Source: Novosphingobium arvoryzae
GTDB lineage: Bacteria; Pseudomonadota; Alphaproteobacteria; Sphingomonadales; Sphingomonadaceae
Length of the DNA: 48,662 nucleotides
Direction: 5' to 3'
Assembly (NCBI RefSeq): GCF_014652615.1
Contig: NZ_BMZD01000012.1
Span: 1 to 48,662 of the forward strand
The notes beneath the pieces were generated by a model, which did no database searches, had not been told where the DNA came from, and saw only the letters and a program-made list of their open reading frames with translations. Position 1 is the stretch's first letter. The number at the start of each line of letters is the position of its first letter. Shown piece by piece: positions 22,552-31,564 of the stretch. Made by a program: the position numbers and the translations under genes.

Positions 22552-23448
22552 TCAGGCGGTCTTGACCGTCGAGCCCTTGTGGATCGCGTCAATCGCTTCG
22601 CCCAGCGCGGCGTCGAATTCGGCGTCGCTCATCTGGAAGCGCAGGTCTTCCAGCAGTGCGCGGCTGAAGCTGGCGATGATGCCCTTGTTCTTGGCCAGTT
22701 CGACGCAGGCTTCGGGCCGCTTGTAGCCGCCCGACAGCGCGACCACGCGCAGCACCTTGGGGTGTTCGACCAGCGGGTCGAACGTGCCTGGCACCACCGG
22801 CAGCGACAGCTTGAGCATGACCTGCACGCCTTCGGGCAGCGCGGCGAGGTTCTTCAGGATTTCTTCGAGCAGGATCGCGTCGCATTCGGCGCGGGTTGCG
22901 CTCTTGATGTTCACTTCCGGCTCGATCATCGGCATCATGCCATGGGCCAGGACCTGGTTGCCGACTTCGAACTGCTGCTTGACCACGGCGGCAATGCCTT
23001 CGCGGTTGGCCGAATTGATCACCGAGCGTTCCTTGGTGCCATAGACGCCCAGCGCCTTCGCCTTGGTCAGCAGCGCGTCCAGTTCCGGCATCGGCTTCAT
23101 CAGCTGCACGCCGTTCACTTCGTCTTCCAGGCCCTTGTCGATCTTGATGAAGGGCACGATGCCCTTGGCGATCAGCGCCTGCGGCACCGACACGCCGCCC
23201 GCCGTGCCATCCATGGTGCGTTCGAACAGGATCGCGCCGATCACCTTTTCGCCGGTGAAGACCGGCGAGGTGATGATGCGTTCGCGCATCGCGTGGATCA
23301 GGCCGAACATTTCCTCTTCGGTCGACCAGGCATCCTCAGTCACGCCATAACCCGCCAGGGCCTTGGGAGTGGAACCGCCCGACTGGTCGAGCGCAGCGAT
23401 AAAGCCATTACCTTCGGCCAGCTTGGCAGTCATGTCGGCAGTGTTCAT
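22552..23448 (-). CDS. Class I fructose-bisphosphate aldolase
   Basis: 298 residues, the short bacterial class I form. It splits fructose 1,6-bisphosphate into two triose phosphates. The Schiff-base Lys is most likely in VQVMLKLSLP (about residue 178); AALDQSGGSTPKAL near the start, FIKIDKGLED and the YKRPEAC phosphate region are typical. Being class I, it needs no zinc. It lies 100 nt after pgk on the same strand. Confidence 0.92.
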   Translation of the reverse strand: MNTADMTAKLAEGNGFIAALDQSGGSTPKALAGYGVTEDAWSTEEEMFGLIHAMRERIITSPVFTGEKVIGAILFERTMDGTAGGVSVPQALIAKGIVPFIKIDKGLEDEVNGVQLMKPMPELDALLTKAKALGVYGTKERSVINSANREGIAAVVKQQFEVGNQVLAHGMMPMIEPEVNIKSATRAECDAILLEEILKNLAALPEGVQVMLKLSLPVVPGTFDPLVEHPKVLRVVALSGGYKRPEACVELAKNKGIIASFSRALLEDLRFQMSDAEFDAALGEAIDAIHKGSTVKTA

Positions 23449-23548
23449 CAGTTCGGATCCCTGTGTTTGAGCGTGGGTTGCATACGTATGTAGGTTGGGC
23501 CGATAAACAGCGCGGCGCGAATTCGCAACCGCGCTGGATACCGCTGTA

Positions 23549-24751
23549 TCAGGCTTGTTCGAGGGCTTTCACGCCGGGCAGTTCCTTGCCTTCCATCCAT
23601 TCGAGGAAAGCGCCGCCAGCGGTTGAAATATAAGTGAAATCGTCCGCGACGCCCGCGTGGTTGAGCGCGGCGACGGTATCGCCCCCGCCCGCCACGGACA
23701 CCAGCGCGCCTTCCTTGCTGAGCGCGGCGGCACTGCGCGCCAGGGCGACGGTGGCGGCATCGAACGGCTGGGTTTCGAACGCGCCGAGCGGCCCGTTCCA
23801 CACCAGCGTGCGGCAGGTCTTGAGCACGTCGGCCAGCGCTTCGACCGCTTGCGGCCCGACGTCGAGGATCATTTCATCCGCCGCCACTTCGTGGACGTTG
23901 CAGGTGCGCAAGGACGCCGGGTTGGCAGCGAACTCCTTGGCCACCACCACGTCATAGGGCAAGTGGACGGTGCAGCCGGACTGGTCCGCCGCTTCAAGGA
24001 TTTTCTCGGCAGTGGCGGCCAAGTCATGCTCGCACAGCGATTTTCCGACGTTCACGCCGCGCGCGGCCAGGAACGTATTGGCCATCCCACCGCCGATGAT
24101 CAGGTGATCGACCTGCGTTACCAGGTGGGTCAGCACATCAAGCTTCGACGACACCTTGGCCCCACCAACGACAGCCGCTACCGGACGGTCCGGCTGGCCC
24201 AGTGCCTTTTCCAGCGCCTTGAGTTCGGCTTCCATCGAACGGCCGGCATAGGCGGGCAGCACGTGGGCCAGACCCTCGGTCGTGGCATGGGCGCGGTGCG
24301 CGGCCGAGAACGCGTCGTTGACGTAGATATCGGCGTTGGCGGCAATGGCCTTTGCCAGCTCCGGGTCGTTCTTTTCCTCGCCCTTCCAGAACCGGGTGTT
24401 CTCGAGGATCGCGATGTCGCCCGCGCGCAGGATGCCGATGGTCTGTTCGACCACGGGACCGGCGATTTCGGGAACGAACATTACTTCCTTGCCCAGCACG
24501 TCCTGCACCGCGTCGATCACCATCGACAGCGACTGGGTGGAAACGCGTTCCCCCTTGGGACGGCCAAAGTGCGCCAGCAGCAGCACTTTCGCGCCCTTTT
24601 CCGCGAGTTCGAGGATCGTCGGCGCCGCTGCGCGCACGCGGGTATCGTCGGTCACGGCCCCGTCCTGCATCGGCAGGTTCAGGTCAACGCGCACCAATGC
24701 GACCTTTCCGGTCACATCGCCAAGATCATCGAGCGTGCGGAACTTTGTCAT
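23549..24751 (-). CDS. pgk: Phosphoglycerate kinase
   Basis: 400 residues from ATG 24751 ([16 protein letters not shown]). It converts 1,3-bisphosphoglycerate + ADP to 3-phosphoglycerate + ATP. Visible motifs are [20 protein letters not shown], the hinge region [12 protein letters not shown] and the nucleotide loop GGGDTVAAL. It lies between gap and fba; the gap-pgk spacer holds a strong hairpin. Length and order are standard. Confidence 0.96.
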   Translation of the reverse strand: MTKFRTLDDLGDVTGKVALVRVDLNLPMQDGAVTDDTRVRAAAPTILELAEKGAKVLLLAHFGRPKGERVSTQSLSMVIDAVQDVLGKEVMFVPEIAGPVVEQTIGILRAGDIAILENTRFWKGEEKNDPELAKAIAANADIYVNDAFSAAHRAHATTEGLAHVLPAYAGRSMEAELKALEKALGQPDRPVAAVVGGAKVSSKLDVLTHLVTQVDHLIIGGGMANTFLAARGVNVGKSLCEHDLAATAEKILEAADQSGCTVHLPYDVVVAKEFAANPASLRTCNVHEVAADEMILDVGPQAVEALADVLKTCRTLVWNGPLGAFETQPFDAATVALARSAAALSKEGALVSVAGGGDTVAALNHAGVADDFTYISTAGGAFLEWMEGKELPGVKALEQA

Positions 24752-24789
24752 CGAGGCCTCAATCCGGTTGGCGGAATTCAATTGTAAAG

Positions 24790-24819
24790 CCGCCGCCCTG
24801 AACCATTTCAGGGCGGCGG
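24790..24819 (-). terminator. 13-bp perfect hairpin between gap and pgk
   Basis: CCGCCGCCCTGAA pairs with TTCAGGGCGGCGG across a 4-nt loop (24790-24802 with 24807-24819). On the minus strand it is followed only by CTTT, so it may be an attenuator, a partial terminator or an mRNA-stabilising stem that sets gap above pgk. Confidence 0.6.
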
Positions 24820-24836
24820 ATCATTGCATTCAACGC

Positions 24837-25844
24837 TTACAGCAGCTTGCCCATCGCGCCGGCCGTGTCGACCATGCGGTTGGAGAAGCCCCATTCGTTG
24901 TCGTACCAGCTGAGCACGCGCACCAGCTTGCCATCGATCACGGCCGTTTCCAGGCTGTCGATGGTGCTGCTGTTCGGGCAGTGGTTGTAGTCGATCGAGA
25001 CCAGCGGCTCGTCCGAGAAGCCCAGCACGCCCTTGAGCGGACCTTCCGCGGCAGCCTTGAGCAGCGCGTTGACTTCTTCCTTGGTGGTGTCGCGCTTGGG
25101 CTGGAAGGTCAGGTCGACGACCGACACGTTCGGGGTCGGCACGCGGATGGCCGAGCCGTCTAGCTTGCCCTTCAGTTCCGGCAGCACTTCACCCACGGCG
25201 CGGGCGGCGCCGGTGGTGGTCGGGATCATCGACATCGCGGCAGCGCGGGCGCGGCGCGGATCTTCGTGGATCTGGTCAAGGATCTTCTGGTCGTTGGTAT
25301 AGGCGTGGACCGTGGTCATCAGGCCGCGCTCGATGCCGATGGCATCGTTCAGCACCTTGGCGAACGGCGCCAGGCAGTTGGTGGTGCACGAGGCGTTCGA
25401 AACGACCACGTGTTCGGCGGTCAGCTTGTCGTGGTTGACGCCGAACACGACCGTCAGGTCTACGTTCTTGCCGGGGGCTGAGATCAGCACGCGCTTGGCG
25501 CCAGCGGCGAGGTGCTTTTCGCACGACGCGCGGTCGGTGAAGAAGCCGGTGCATTCCAGCGCGATGTCGACGCCGTTGGCGGCGTGCGGCAGGTTCGCGG
25601 GATCACGCTCGGCGGTCACCTTGATGCGCTTGCCGTTGATGATCAGGTCGTTGCCATCGACTTCGACCGTGCCCGTGAAGGCCCCATGCACGCTGTCACG
25701 CTGGAACAGCATCGCGTTGGCCTGGGCCGAAGCCAGATCGTTGATCGAAACGAGTTCGAGATCGTGGTCGTTGCGCTCCAGAATCGCACGGGCGACGTTG
25801 CGCCCGATACGTCCGAAACCGTTGATCGCAACCTTGATCGCCAT
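24837..25844 (-). CDS. gap: Glyceraldehyde-3-phosphate dehydrogenase, type I
   Basis: 335 residues from ATG 25844 ([15 protein letters not shown], the NAD(P)-binding start). Catalytic Cys lies in [11 protein letters not shown] (about residue 154), with downstream HAYTNDQ and [15 protein letters not shown]. It oxidises glyceraldehyde 3-phosphate to 1,3-bisphosphoglycerate, the substrate of the next gene's product. It begins 19 nt after the tkt stop, indicating an operon. Confidence 0.96.
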   Translation of the reverse strand: MAIKVAINGFGRIGRNVARAILERNDHDLELVSINDLASAQANAMLFQRDSVHGAFTGTVEVDGNDLIINGKRIKVTAERDPANLPHAANGVDIALECTGFFTDRASCEKHLAAGAKRVLISAPGKNVDLTVVFGVNHDKLTAEHVVVSNASCTTNCLAPFAKVLNDAIGIERGLMTTVHAYTNDQKILDQIHEDPRRARAAAMSMIPTTTGAARAVGEVLPELKGKLDGSAIRVPTPNVSVVDLTFQPKRDTTKEEVNALLKAAAEGPLKGVLGFSDEPLVSIDYNHCPNSSTIDSLETAVIDGKLVRVLSWYDNEWGFSNRMVDTAGAMGKLL

Positions 25845-25863
25845 GTGCGTATCTCCTGCTCTG

Positions 25864-27861
25864 TTAGCGGCCCAGCTTGGCCTTGATTTGGGGGACGATG
25901 GCATCTGCACTGATGCCGAAATGCGAATAGAGTTGGTCGGCCGGGGCCGACGCACCGAAGCTGTCGATCCCGATGTTGAGCCCGTCCAGCCCGGTGAAGC
26001 GTTCCCAGCCCATCGTGACGCCGGCCTCGATCGAGACCTTCAGCACATCGGCAGGCAGCACGTCGGCGCGGTAAGCAGCGTCCTGGGCGACAAACAGCTC
26101 GGCGCACGGCATCGAGACGACGTCCGCGCCGATCCCGTCCGCTTCCAGCGCGGCGGCGGTGGCCAGCGCGATTTCCACTTCGCTGCCGGTGGCGACCAGC
26201 ACCACTGCACGCGGGGCATCCGCCGCCTTGAGGCGATAAGCGCCCTTGGCCGAGCGGTTCGCCGCGCCGGTCCAGCCTTCATCGCCCGCGCCGCGCAGCT
26301 GCGGCAGGTTCTGACGCGACAGCGCGAGGACCGAGGGCGTGCCGGTGGTTTCCAGCGCCAGCGCCCAGCATTCCGCCGTTTCGATCACGTCGGCGGGGCG
26401 ATAGACGTTGAGGTTCGGGATCATGCGCATCGACATGACGTGCTCAACCGGCTGGTGGGTCGGCCCGTCCTCGCCCAGCCCGATCGAATCGTGGGTCAGG
26501 ACATAGACGACCTGCGCATGCTGCAACGCCGACATGCGGATCGCGTTGCGGCAATAGTCGGAGAACACCAGGAACGTGCCGCCATAGGGCACCACGCCGC
26601 CGTGCAGCGCCATGCCGTTCATCGCGGCGGCCATGCCGAATTCGCGGATGCCGTAATATACGTGGCGGCCGGCATAGTTGTCCGCGCCGAAGGGCACGGT
26701 GAACTTGGTCTTGGTGAGGTTGGAACCGGTCAGGTCGGCGCTGCCGCCCAGCAGGTGCGGCAGCTGCTCGGTCAGCGGACCCAGCGCCATTTCGGACGCC
26801 TTGCGGGTCGCGACCTTCTGCGGCGCGGCGACCAGCCCGGCGATGTAGCTTTCCAGCGCGGGTGATGCGAGCGCGGCAGTGCCAGCCATGCGGCCTTCGA
26901 ACTCCCCGCGCGCGGGCGATGCGGCGAGGCGGGCTTCCCACTCGGCGCGGGCGGCGGCGCCCTTGGCACCCAGGGCGCGCCAATCGGCCAGAATGTCCGC
27001 CGGGACTTCGAACGGCGCGGCGGTCCAGCCGAGGTATTCGCGCGCCGCCGCGATTTCGTCGGCACCCAGCGGCGCGCCGTGGACGCTGTGGCCGCCCTGC
27101 TTGTTGGGCGCGCCCTTGCCGATCACGGTCTTGCACGCAACCAGCGACGGGCGCGGATCGGCCTCGGCCTCGGCCAGCGCGCGGGCGATGTCGGCAAAGT
27201 CATGCCCGTCGCAGCGCACGGTATGCCAGCCGGTGGCGGCAAAGCGGGCGAGGATGTCCTCGCAGGTCGACAGCGAGGTATCGCCATCGATGGTGATGTT
27301 GTTGTCATCCCACAGCACGTTCAGGCGGCCGAGCTTGTTGACGCCGGCCAGGCCGATGGCCTCGTGGTTGATGCCTTCCATCAGGCAGCCGTCGCCCGCG
27401 ATCACCCAGGTCTTGTGATCGACCAGGTCGTCCCCGAACACGGCGTTGAGGTGGCGTTCGGCCATCGCCATGCCGACCGCCATCGCCAGCCCCTGGCCCA
27501 GCGGGCCAGTGGTGCATTCCACGCCCGGCAGCTCGGCATTTTCGGGGTGCCCGGCGCAGACCGAGTGCAGTTGGCGGAAATTGCGGATGTCCGCCATCGT
27601 CGGCGCGGCATAGCCGGTCAGGTGCAGCAGCGAATAGATCAGCATCGAGCCGTGGCCGGCCGAGAGCACGAACCGGTCGCGGTCAGCCCACTTCGGCGCG
27701 GCGGGATCGAACTTCAGGAACTGCGAATAGAGCACCGTCGCCACATCGGCCATGCCCATCGGCATGCCGGGATGCCCGCTGTTGGCCTGCTGGACCGCGT
27801 CCATCGAAAGCGCGCGAATGGCGTTGGCCATGGGCGCAAGGCGGGACGGATCGGTCTGCAT
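25864..27861 (-). CDS. tkt: Transketolase
   Basis: 665 residues from ATG 27861 ([20 protein letters not shown]). It moves two-carbon ketol units in the pentose phosphate pathway and needs TPP. The TPP motif [18 protein letters not shown]...DDNNITIDG, the HSVHGAPLG loop and the C-terminal [11 protein letters not shown]...FGASAP region are all present. The frame stays open upstream to 28758, but the family start and the promoter gap put the start at 27861. It heads the gene run to thiE. Confidence 0.95.
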   Translation of the reverse strand: MQTDPSRLAPMANAIRALSMDAVQQANSGHPGMPMGMADVATVLYSQFLKFDPAAPKWADRDRFVLSAGHGSMLIYSLLHLTGYAAPTMADIRNFRQLHSVCAGHPENAELPGVECTTGPLGQGLAMAVGMAMAERHLNAVFGDDLVDHKTWVIAGDGCLMEGINHEAIGLAGVNKLGRLNVLWDDNNITIDGDTSLSTCEDILARFAATGWHTVRCDGHDFADIARALAEAEADPRPSLVACKTVIGKGAPNKQGGHSVHGAPLGADEIAAAREYLGWTAAPFEVPADILADWRALGAKGAAARAEWEARLAASPARGEFEGRMAGTAALASPALESYIAGLVAAPQKVATRKASEMALGPLTEQLPHLLGGSADLTGSNLTKTKFTVPFGADNYAGRHVYYGIREFGMAAAMNGMALHGGVVPYGGTFLVFSDYCRNAIRMSALQHAQVVYVLTHDSIGLGEDGPTHQPVEHVMSMRMIPNLNVYRPADVIETAECWALALETTGTPSVLALSRQNLPQLRGAGDEGWTGAANRSAKGAYRLKAADAPRAVVLVATGSEVEIALATAAALEADGIGADVVSMPCAELFVAQDAAYRADVLPADVLKVSIEAGVTMGWERFTGLDGLNIGIDSFGASAPADQLYSHFGISADAIVPQIKAKLGR

Positions 27862-28090
27862 AGGTATGTACTCCCGGAAATGCGGGCATAAGACAAGTGC
27901 TGCGTTGCAGCAGCGATTCGGTCGCGCCCTCCCTTTGCGGCTGGACTGCCCCCCGTCAAGCGCCCCCGCCGCCGTAGCGCCCATGAATAGCTGTGCAACG
28001 CTCATACATCGGACATGACCGCGCCATAGCAGTGGGAAATCGGGGGCGCAGGCTTTGCCGGTTGGGCAAATTGCGCTAGCCGTCCGTTTC
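27862..28090. promoter_or_regulatory. Divergent promoter region between tkt and zapA operons
   Basis: 230 nt without a gene, bounded by two divergent transcription units. No operator was recognised. Confidence 0.5.
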
Positions 28091-28294
28091 ATGGACGCCG
28101 ACCGTACCACCACCGCTCTTGCCCGGATCGATGCCGCGCTGGCACGGATCGAAGCTGCCGCAGCCCACGTGCGCGACGTGAAAGCCGCCGGAGCCGAACT
28201 GGAACGCCTGCGCGCCCGCCACGGCAAGCTGCGCGCCGCCGTCTCCGACGGCCTGCAACAGCTCGACCTGCTGATCGAGGGAGCGCAAGGGTGA
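28091..28294 (+). CDS. Small coiled-coil protein upstream of zapA
   Basis: 67 residues from ATG 28091. Almost entirely helical with heptad-like Ala/Leu/Arg spacing ([19 protein letters not shown]), so a coiled coil is likely. The stop overlaps the GTG start of zapA by 4 nt (GTGA), pointing to coupled expression with a cell-division protein. Function unknown, perhaps a ZapA partner; that is inference from position only. Confidence 0.7.
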   Translation: MDADRTTTALARIDAALARIEAAAAHVRDVKAAGAELERLRARHGKLRAAVSDGLQQLDLLIEGAQG

Positions 28295-28581
28295 GCAACG
28301 TCACGCTCCAGATTGGCGGCCGCGCCTATACCGTTGCCTGCGCCGAGGGCGAGGAAGCCCACATCCAGGCGCTGGGCGGCATGATTGCCGACAAGGTCCG
28401 CACCATGGGTGCCGCCGCGCAGAGCGAACCGCGCCAGCTGCTGTTTGCCGCACTGCTGCTGGCGGACGAGCTGCACGAGGCGCGCGCGGCGCTGGCTGCC
28501 GCCGCACCCGACCGGCACGCTCCGGCACTGGAGGCGCTGGCGGCCCGGCTGGAAAATATCGCCACCCACCTGGAGCGTTAA
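28291..28581 (+). CDS. zapA: Cell division protein ZapA
   Basis: 96 residues, GTG start overlapping the upstream gene. N-terminal beta hairpin [19 protein letters not shown], then a long dimerising helix ([17 protein letters not shown] to the C-terminal coiled coil). ZapA binds and bundles FtsZ filaments at the division ring. The order zapA, 6S RNA, formyl-THF cyclo-ligase is common in proteobacteria and supports the call. Confidence 0.88.
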   Translation: MSNVTLQIGGRAYTVACAEGEEAHIQALGGMIADKVRTMGAAAQSEPRQLLFAALLLADELHEARAALAAAAPDRHAPALEALAARLENIATHLER

Positions 28582-28616
28582 GCCCTTGAGGCTTGGCATG
28601 CGCGCGCCTAGATAGG

Positions 28617-28782
28617 GGGCGACGGGTACTGCCCGGTGCGAGCCTTCGAAAATCCCTGAGGCTATAAGCAAATCCATTGGGGGCTGTCCCTGGCCGGACC
28701 CTGGTCCGGCACACATGGTCCCCACCTGACGTGAACGCGTCAGAGGATTTCCCGGCAACGGCCCATGGTGGTCCCGTCACCC
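28617..28782 (+). ncRNA. ssrS: 6S RNA
   Basis: It lies between zapA and the 5-formyl-THF cyclo-ligase gene, the usual 6S position. Ends pair: GGGCGACGGG (28617-28626) with CCCGTCACCC (28773-28782), with one mismatch, followed by ACTGCC pairing with GGTGGT. An inner AAATCC/GGATTT helix and an apical hairpin GCCGGACC/GGTCCGGC enclose an open central region. Length 166 nt. 6S RNA mimics an open promoter and binds sigma70 RNA polymerase in stationary phase. Exact ends are estimated from the pairing. Confidence 0.8.
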
Positions 28783-28839
28783 ACCTTCCCCCCTTCGGCC
28801 CCTATTTTGGCCCCTCTTTTGGCAAGGAATCAGGCTTCC

Positions 28840-29412
28840 GTGACAGACAAGCAGGCCTTGCGGACCGAATTGCGCGCCCGCCGCCGCGAACACGCCGATA
28901 ACTTGCCCGTCCATGTCCGCGCGCTGGTGCTGATGCGGCCGCCGCGCCCGGTGGTGGACCTGATCCCCGCTGGCGCCAGCGTCGGGCTTTATCACGCGAT
29001 CGGCGGGGAGGCACCGACCGGCGGCTATGCCCGCTGGCTGTTCGAGGCCGGGCACACCATCGCCCTGCCGTGGTTCGCGGACCGCGCAGCGCCCATGCGG
29101 TTCCGGCAGTGGGACAACCCCCACGTCGACGATCTGCTGGAAGCCGCCCCGTGGGGCAGTGTGCAGCCGCGCGGCGATGCGGCAGAACTGGTGCCGGACG
29201 TGCTGATCGTGCCGCTGCTGGGCTTTACCGCGCAGGGCCAGCGGCTGGGCCAGGGCGGCGGGCATTACGACCGCTATCTGGCGGAGCACCCGCACGTCCT
29301 GCCGATCGGCCTTGCATGGGATTGCCAGCTGGTCGATGACTTGCCACTGGAGCCGCACGACATCGCGCTGAAAGGCGTCGTCACCCCCACCCGCTTTTAC
29401 GGACCGTTCTGA
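28840..29412 (+). CDS. 5-formyltetrahydrofolate cyclo-ligase
   Basis: 190 residues with GTG start at 28840. It converts 5-formyl-THF to 5,10-methenyl-THF with ATP. The family signature RLGQGGGHYDRYL is present near residue 138, and the N-terminal KQALRTELRARRRE is typical. ORF extension to 28765 would run into the 6S RNA region and is rejected. Stop overlaps the next start (TGATG). It is often called ygfA or fau. Confidence 0.9.
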   Translation: MTDKQALRTELRARRREHADNLPVHVRALVLMRPPRPVVDLIPAGASVGLYHAIGGEAPTGGYARWLFEAGHTIALPWFADRAAPMRFRQWDNPHVDDLLEAAPWGSVQPRGDAAELVPDVLIVPLLGFTAQGQRLGQGGGHYDRYLAEHPHVLPIGLAWDCQLVDDLPLEPHDIALKGVVTPTRFYGPF

Positions 29413-29627
29413 TGCGCAAGGAACCGACACTGCGAATCCCGCTGGGGATTCTGGGCCTGCTGGCCGCCCTGATGGTCTATGGCGGCCTCATCGCGCGTTA
29501 CCTGGCCCCGCTGATCCAGGACTGGCCGGCGCTGGCGCAGACCCCGGTCTATATCGTGCTGGGCGTGATCTGGTTGCTGCCGCTGCGCGGATTCGTGCTG
29601 TGGATGGAAACTGGCCGCTGGCGTTAG
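29412..29627 (+). CDS. DUF2842 inner-membrane protein
   Basis: 71 residues, ATG sharing a base with the cyclo-ligase stop. Two transmembrane helices (about 9-31 and 45-62) and the DUF2842 ending VIWLLPLRGFVLWMETGRWR. Found throughout alphaproteobacteria; function unknown. Confidence 0.85.
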   Translation: MRKEPTLRIPLGILGLLAALMVYGGLIARYLAPLIQDWPALAQTPVYIVLGVIWLLPLRGFVLWMETGRWR

Positions 29628-29676
29628 CCGCACTGCCAGCGTAGCTTCCTCCCCAACAAGACAAGGGGAGAATGCA

Positions 29677-30753
29677 ATGCTGGGCAAACTGGGCCGCCTG
29701 TTCGCGACCGTGGTTGTCATCATTGGCGTGCTGGTGCTGTTCGGGCGCGACTGGCTGGCCGAGCGGGCGTCTCAGCGCGCGCTGGATGCCAATGTGGGGA
29801 TCGACCAGTCTGCCGCCCTGCCCGATGGCTTGCATGCCTATGTCTGCGGCAGTGGCTCCCCCATGCCCGATGCGGACCGCGCCGGACCGTGCATCGCGGT
29901 GCTGGCCGGCAATCAGGCTTTCGTGTTCGACGCCGGATCGGGAGCGATCCGCAAGCTGCTGCGCATGGGCTTTCCCATCGACAAGTTGCAGGCGGGTTTC
30001 CTGACCCACCTGCACTCCGATCACATCGATGGCCTGGGCGAATTGCTGTTGCAGGCCTGGGTGGGCGGATCGCGCGGCGCGCCGCTGCCGGTTTTTGGTC
30101 CGGCCGGGACGGCGCAGGTGCTGGACGGGCTGATGCGCGCCTATGAAATCGACAAGGGTTACCGCGTGGCGCACCACGGCCCGGCCACCGCGCGCCCGTC
30201 CGGTTTTGGCGGATCGGCCCAAGTGCTGGCCCTGCCCGATGGCACCGACAGCATGACGGCATACGATCGGGGCGGGGTCAGGATCACTGTCATCCGGGTG
30301 GATCACAAGCCGGTCGCCCCCGCCTTTGCCTATCGCATCGACTACAAGGGGCGGTCGTTGGCGATCAGCGGCGACACGGTGTTCTCACCTACGTTCAACA
30401 CGGCGTCCAAGGGGGTCGATGTGATGTTCCACGAAGCGCTGAACAAGGACATGGTTGCCGCGCTGGGCGCCAAGCTGGCTGAGCGCGGGCGCAAGGACGC
30501 GGCAAAGATCATGGCCGACATTCCCGATTACCATGCCAGCCCGGCCGACGCCGCCCGCGCGGCGCAAGCGGCCGGGGCGAAATCGCTGGTGCTGTATCAT
30601 CTGGTTCCGCCGGTGCCGGTACGCCTGATCGAGCGCAAGTTCCTGGGCGATGCGCCGGATGCGTTCGACGGCGATCTGCGGCTGGCGCACGATGGCATGA
30701 TGGTCTCTCTCCCCGCAGGGAAAAAGTCGATCGACTATACCAACGTTTTTTAG
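29677..30753 (+). CDS. MBL-fold metallohydrolase, exported or anchored
   Basis: 358 residues. An N-terminal hydrophobic helix (about 8-24, VVVIIGVLVLFGRDWL) anchors or exports it. The metallo-beta-lactamase signature HLHSDHIDG occurs near residue 111, with further metal ligands in SGDTVFS and the C-terminal LVLYHLVPP. The overall layout (GSGSPMPDADRAGPC at the front) is like the RNase Z/arylsulfatase branch of the fold. The substrate is unknown. It is monocistronic with an AAGGGGAG ribosome site. Confidence 0.85.
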   Translation: MLGKLGRLFATVVVIIGVLVLFGRDWLAERASQRALDANVGIDQSAALPDGLHAYVCGSGSPMPDADRAGPCIAVLAGNQAFVFDAGSGAIRKLLRMGFPIDKLQAGFLTHLHSDHIDGLGELLLQAWVGGSRGAPLPVFGPAGTAQVLDGLMRAYEIDKGYRVAHHGPATARPSGFGGSAQVLALPDGTDSMTAYDRGGVRITVIRVDHKPVAPAFAYRIDYKGRSLAISGDTVFSPTFNTASKGVDVMFHEALNKDMVAALGAKLAERGRKDAAKIMADIPDYHASPADAARAAQAAGAKSLVLYHLVPPVPVRLIERKFLGDAPDAFDGDLRLAHDGMMVSLPAGKKSIDYTNVF

Positions 30754-30767
30754 GAAAACCCCCCAAG

Positions 30768-30844
30768 TGGCGCGAGTGACGGGGCTCGAACCCGCGACCT
30801 CCGGCGTGACAGGCCGGCACTCTAACCAACTGAGCTACACCCGC
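30768..30844 (-). tRNA. tRNA-Asp(GTC)
   Basis: 77 nt with encoded CCA. Anticodon loop CTGTCAC gives GTC between stems CCGGC/GCCGG; T-arm GGGTTCGAGCCCC; acceptor GCGGGTG with CACTCGC. Confidence 0.96.
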
Positions 30845-31089
30845 TCGCCCCTTGGGGAGCGCCGCCTCTAGGCCAGCCTCCGATTCCTGTCAACAGCCTT
30901 CGCGCCAACAAATTGCGGCAATTTTTCCACAGGCGATATTCGCCCCATTTTGCGGGACTTCGGGTGCCGCCGCAGGGATTTGGCAAGCATTCGGCGCAAG
31001 CTGGAATTAACCATTTCTTTGCCTGATTCTGCGACATGCGGGTCATTCGTTGTCCGCCCCGGCGGATTTCAGACGGGGACTGACCGCAT
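30845..31089. other. Intergenic region
   Basis: 245 nt separating tRNA-Asp and the exported protein at 31090. AT-rich patches around 30915 and 31010 may be promoters; nothing else was recognised. Confidence 0.5.
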
Positions 31090-31536
31090 ATGACCATCCG
31101 CCGCGCCCTTGCGATTCTGGCCATCGCCGCACCATTGACCATGGCGCTGCCGGCAGCCGCCAACCCCAGCGTCGCGCTGGACAGCGCGGTCTTTGTGGAG
31201 CGCGGTTCTCCCACCTCGGGCAAGCTGCTCGAACCGGCCAGCCGGCTCACCCGCGGCGACCGCGTGGTCTATATCGTGAACTGGTACCGGATGAGCGGCG
31301 CAGGCAGCTTCACCGTGACCAACCCCCTGCCCCGCACGGTGGCGTACCAGGGCAGCGCCAATGGCGAAGAACAGGTCTCGGTCGATGGCGGCCGCACATG
31401 GGGCAAGCTCGCCACGCTGCGCATCGGCAACCGTGCCGCCACGCCCGAGGACGTGACCCACGTGCGCTGGCAAGTCGATCATCGCCGCGCCGCGCTCGGC
31501 TCTGGCCGGATCGCCTATAGCGCCATCGTGCGCTGA
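31090..31536 (+). CDS. Exported protein with DUF11-like repeat domain
   Basis: 148 residues. Sec signal peptide at 1-25 (ending LPAAANP). The mature domain starts PSVALDSAVFVERGS and contains TRGDRVVYIVNWYRMSG and VTNPLPRTVAYQGS, which match the beta-sandwich 'conserved repeat' domain of bacterial surface proteins. In sphingomonads such proteins occur singly. Function unknown. It converges with the E2 gene on the minus strand. Confidence 0.75.
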   Translation: MTIRRALAILAIAAPLTMALPAAANPSVALDSAVFVERGSPTSGKLLEPASRLTRGDRVVYIVNWYRMSGAGSFTVTNPLPRTVAYQGSANGEEQVSVDGGRTWGKLATLRIGNRAATPEDVTHVRWQVDHRRAALGSGRIAYSAIVR

Positions 31537-31538
31537 GC

Positions 31539-31559
31539 GGCGGGGGACGTGCCCCCGCC
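31539..31559. terminator. Hairpin between convergent genes
   Basis: GGCGGGGG (31539-31546) pairs with CCCCCGCC (31552-31559) around a 5-nt loop, between the stop of the exported protein and the stop of the E2 gene. There is no U-run, so it is a candidate bidirectional stop or stabiliser. Confidence 0.5.
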
Positions 31560-31564
31560 CGCCT

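Noticed and set aside
24352..24801. Long ORFs opposite or out of frame with pgk, gap, tkt, mfd, recG and others
   Set aside because: They are shadows of GC-rich core genes, with Arg/Pro/Ala-heavy composition and no ribosome sites.
27862..28758. N-terminal extension of transketolase to 28758
   Set aside because: It would run through the zapA operon and the 6S RNA; homologues start at MQTD-like ATG 27861.
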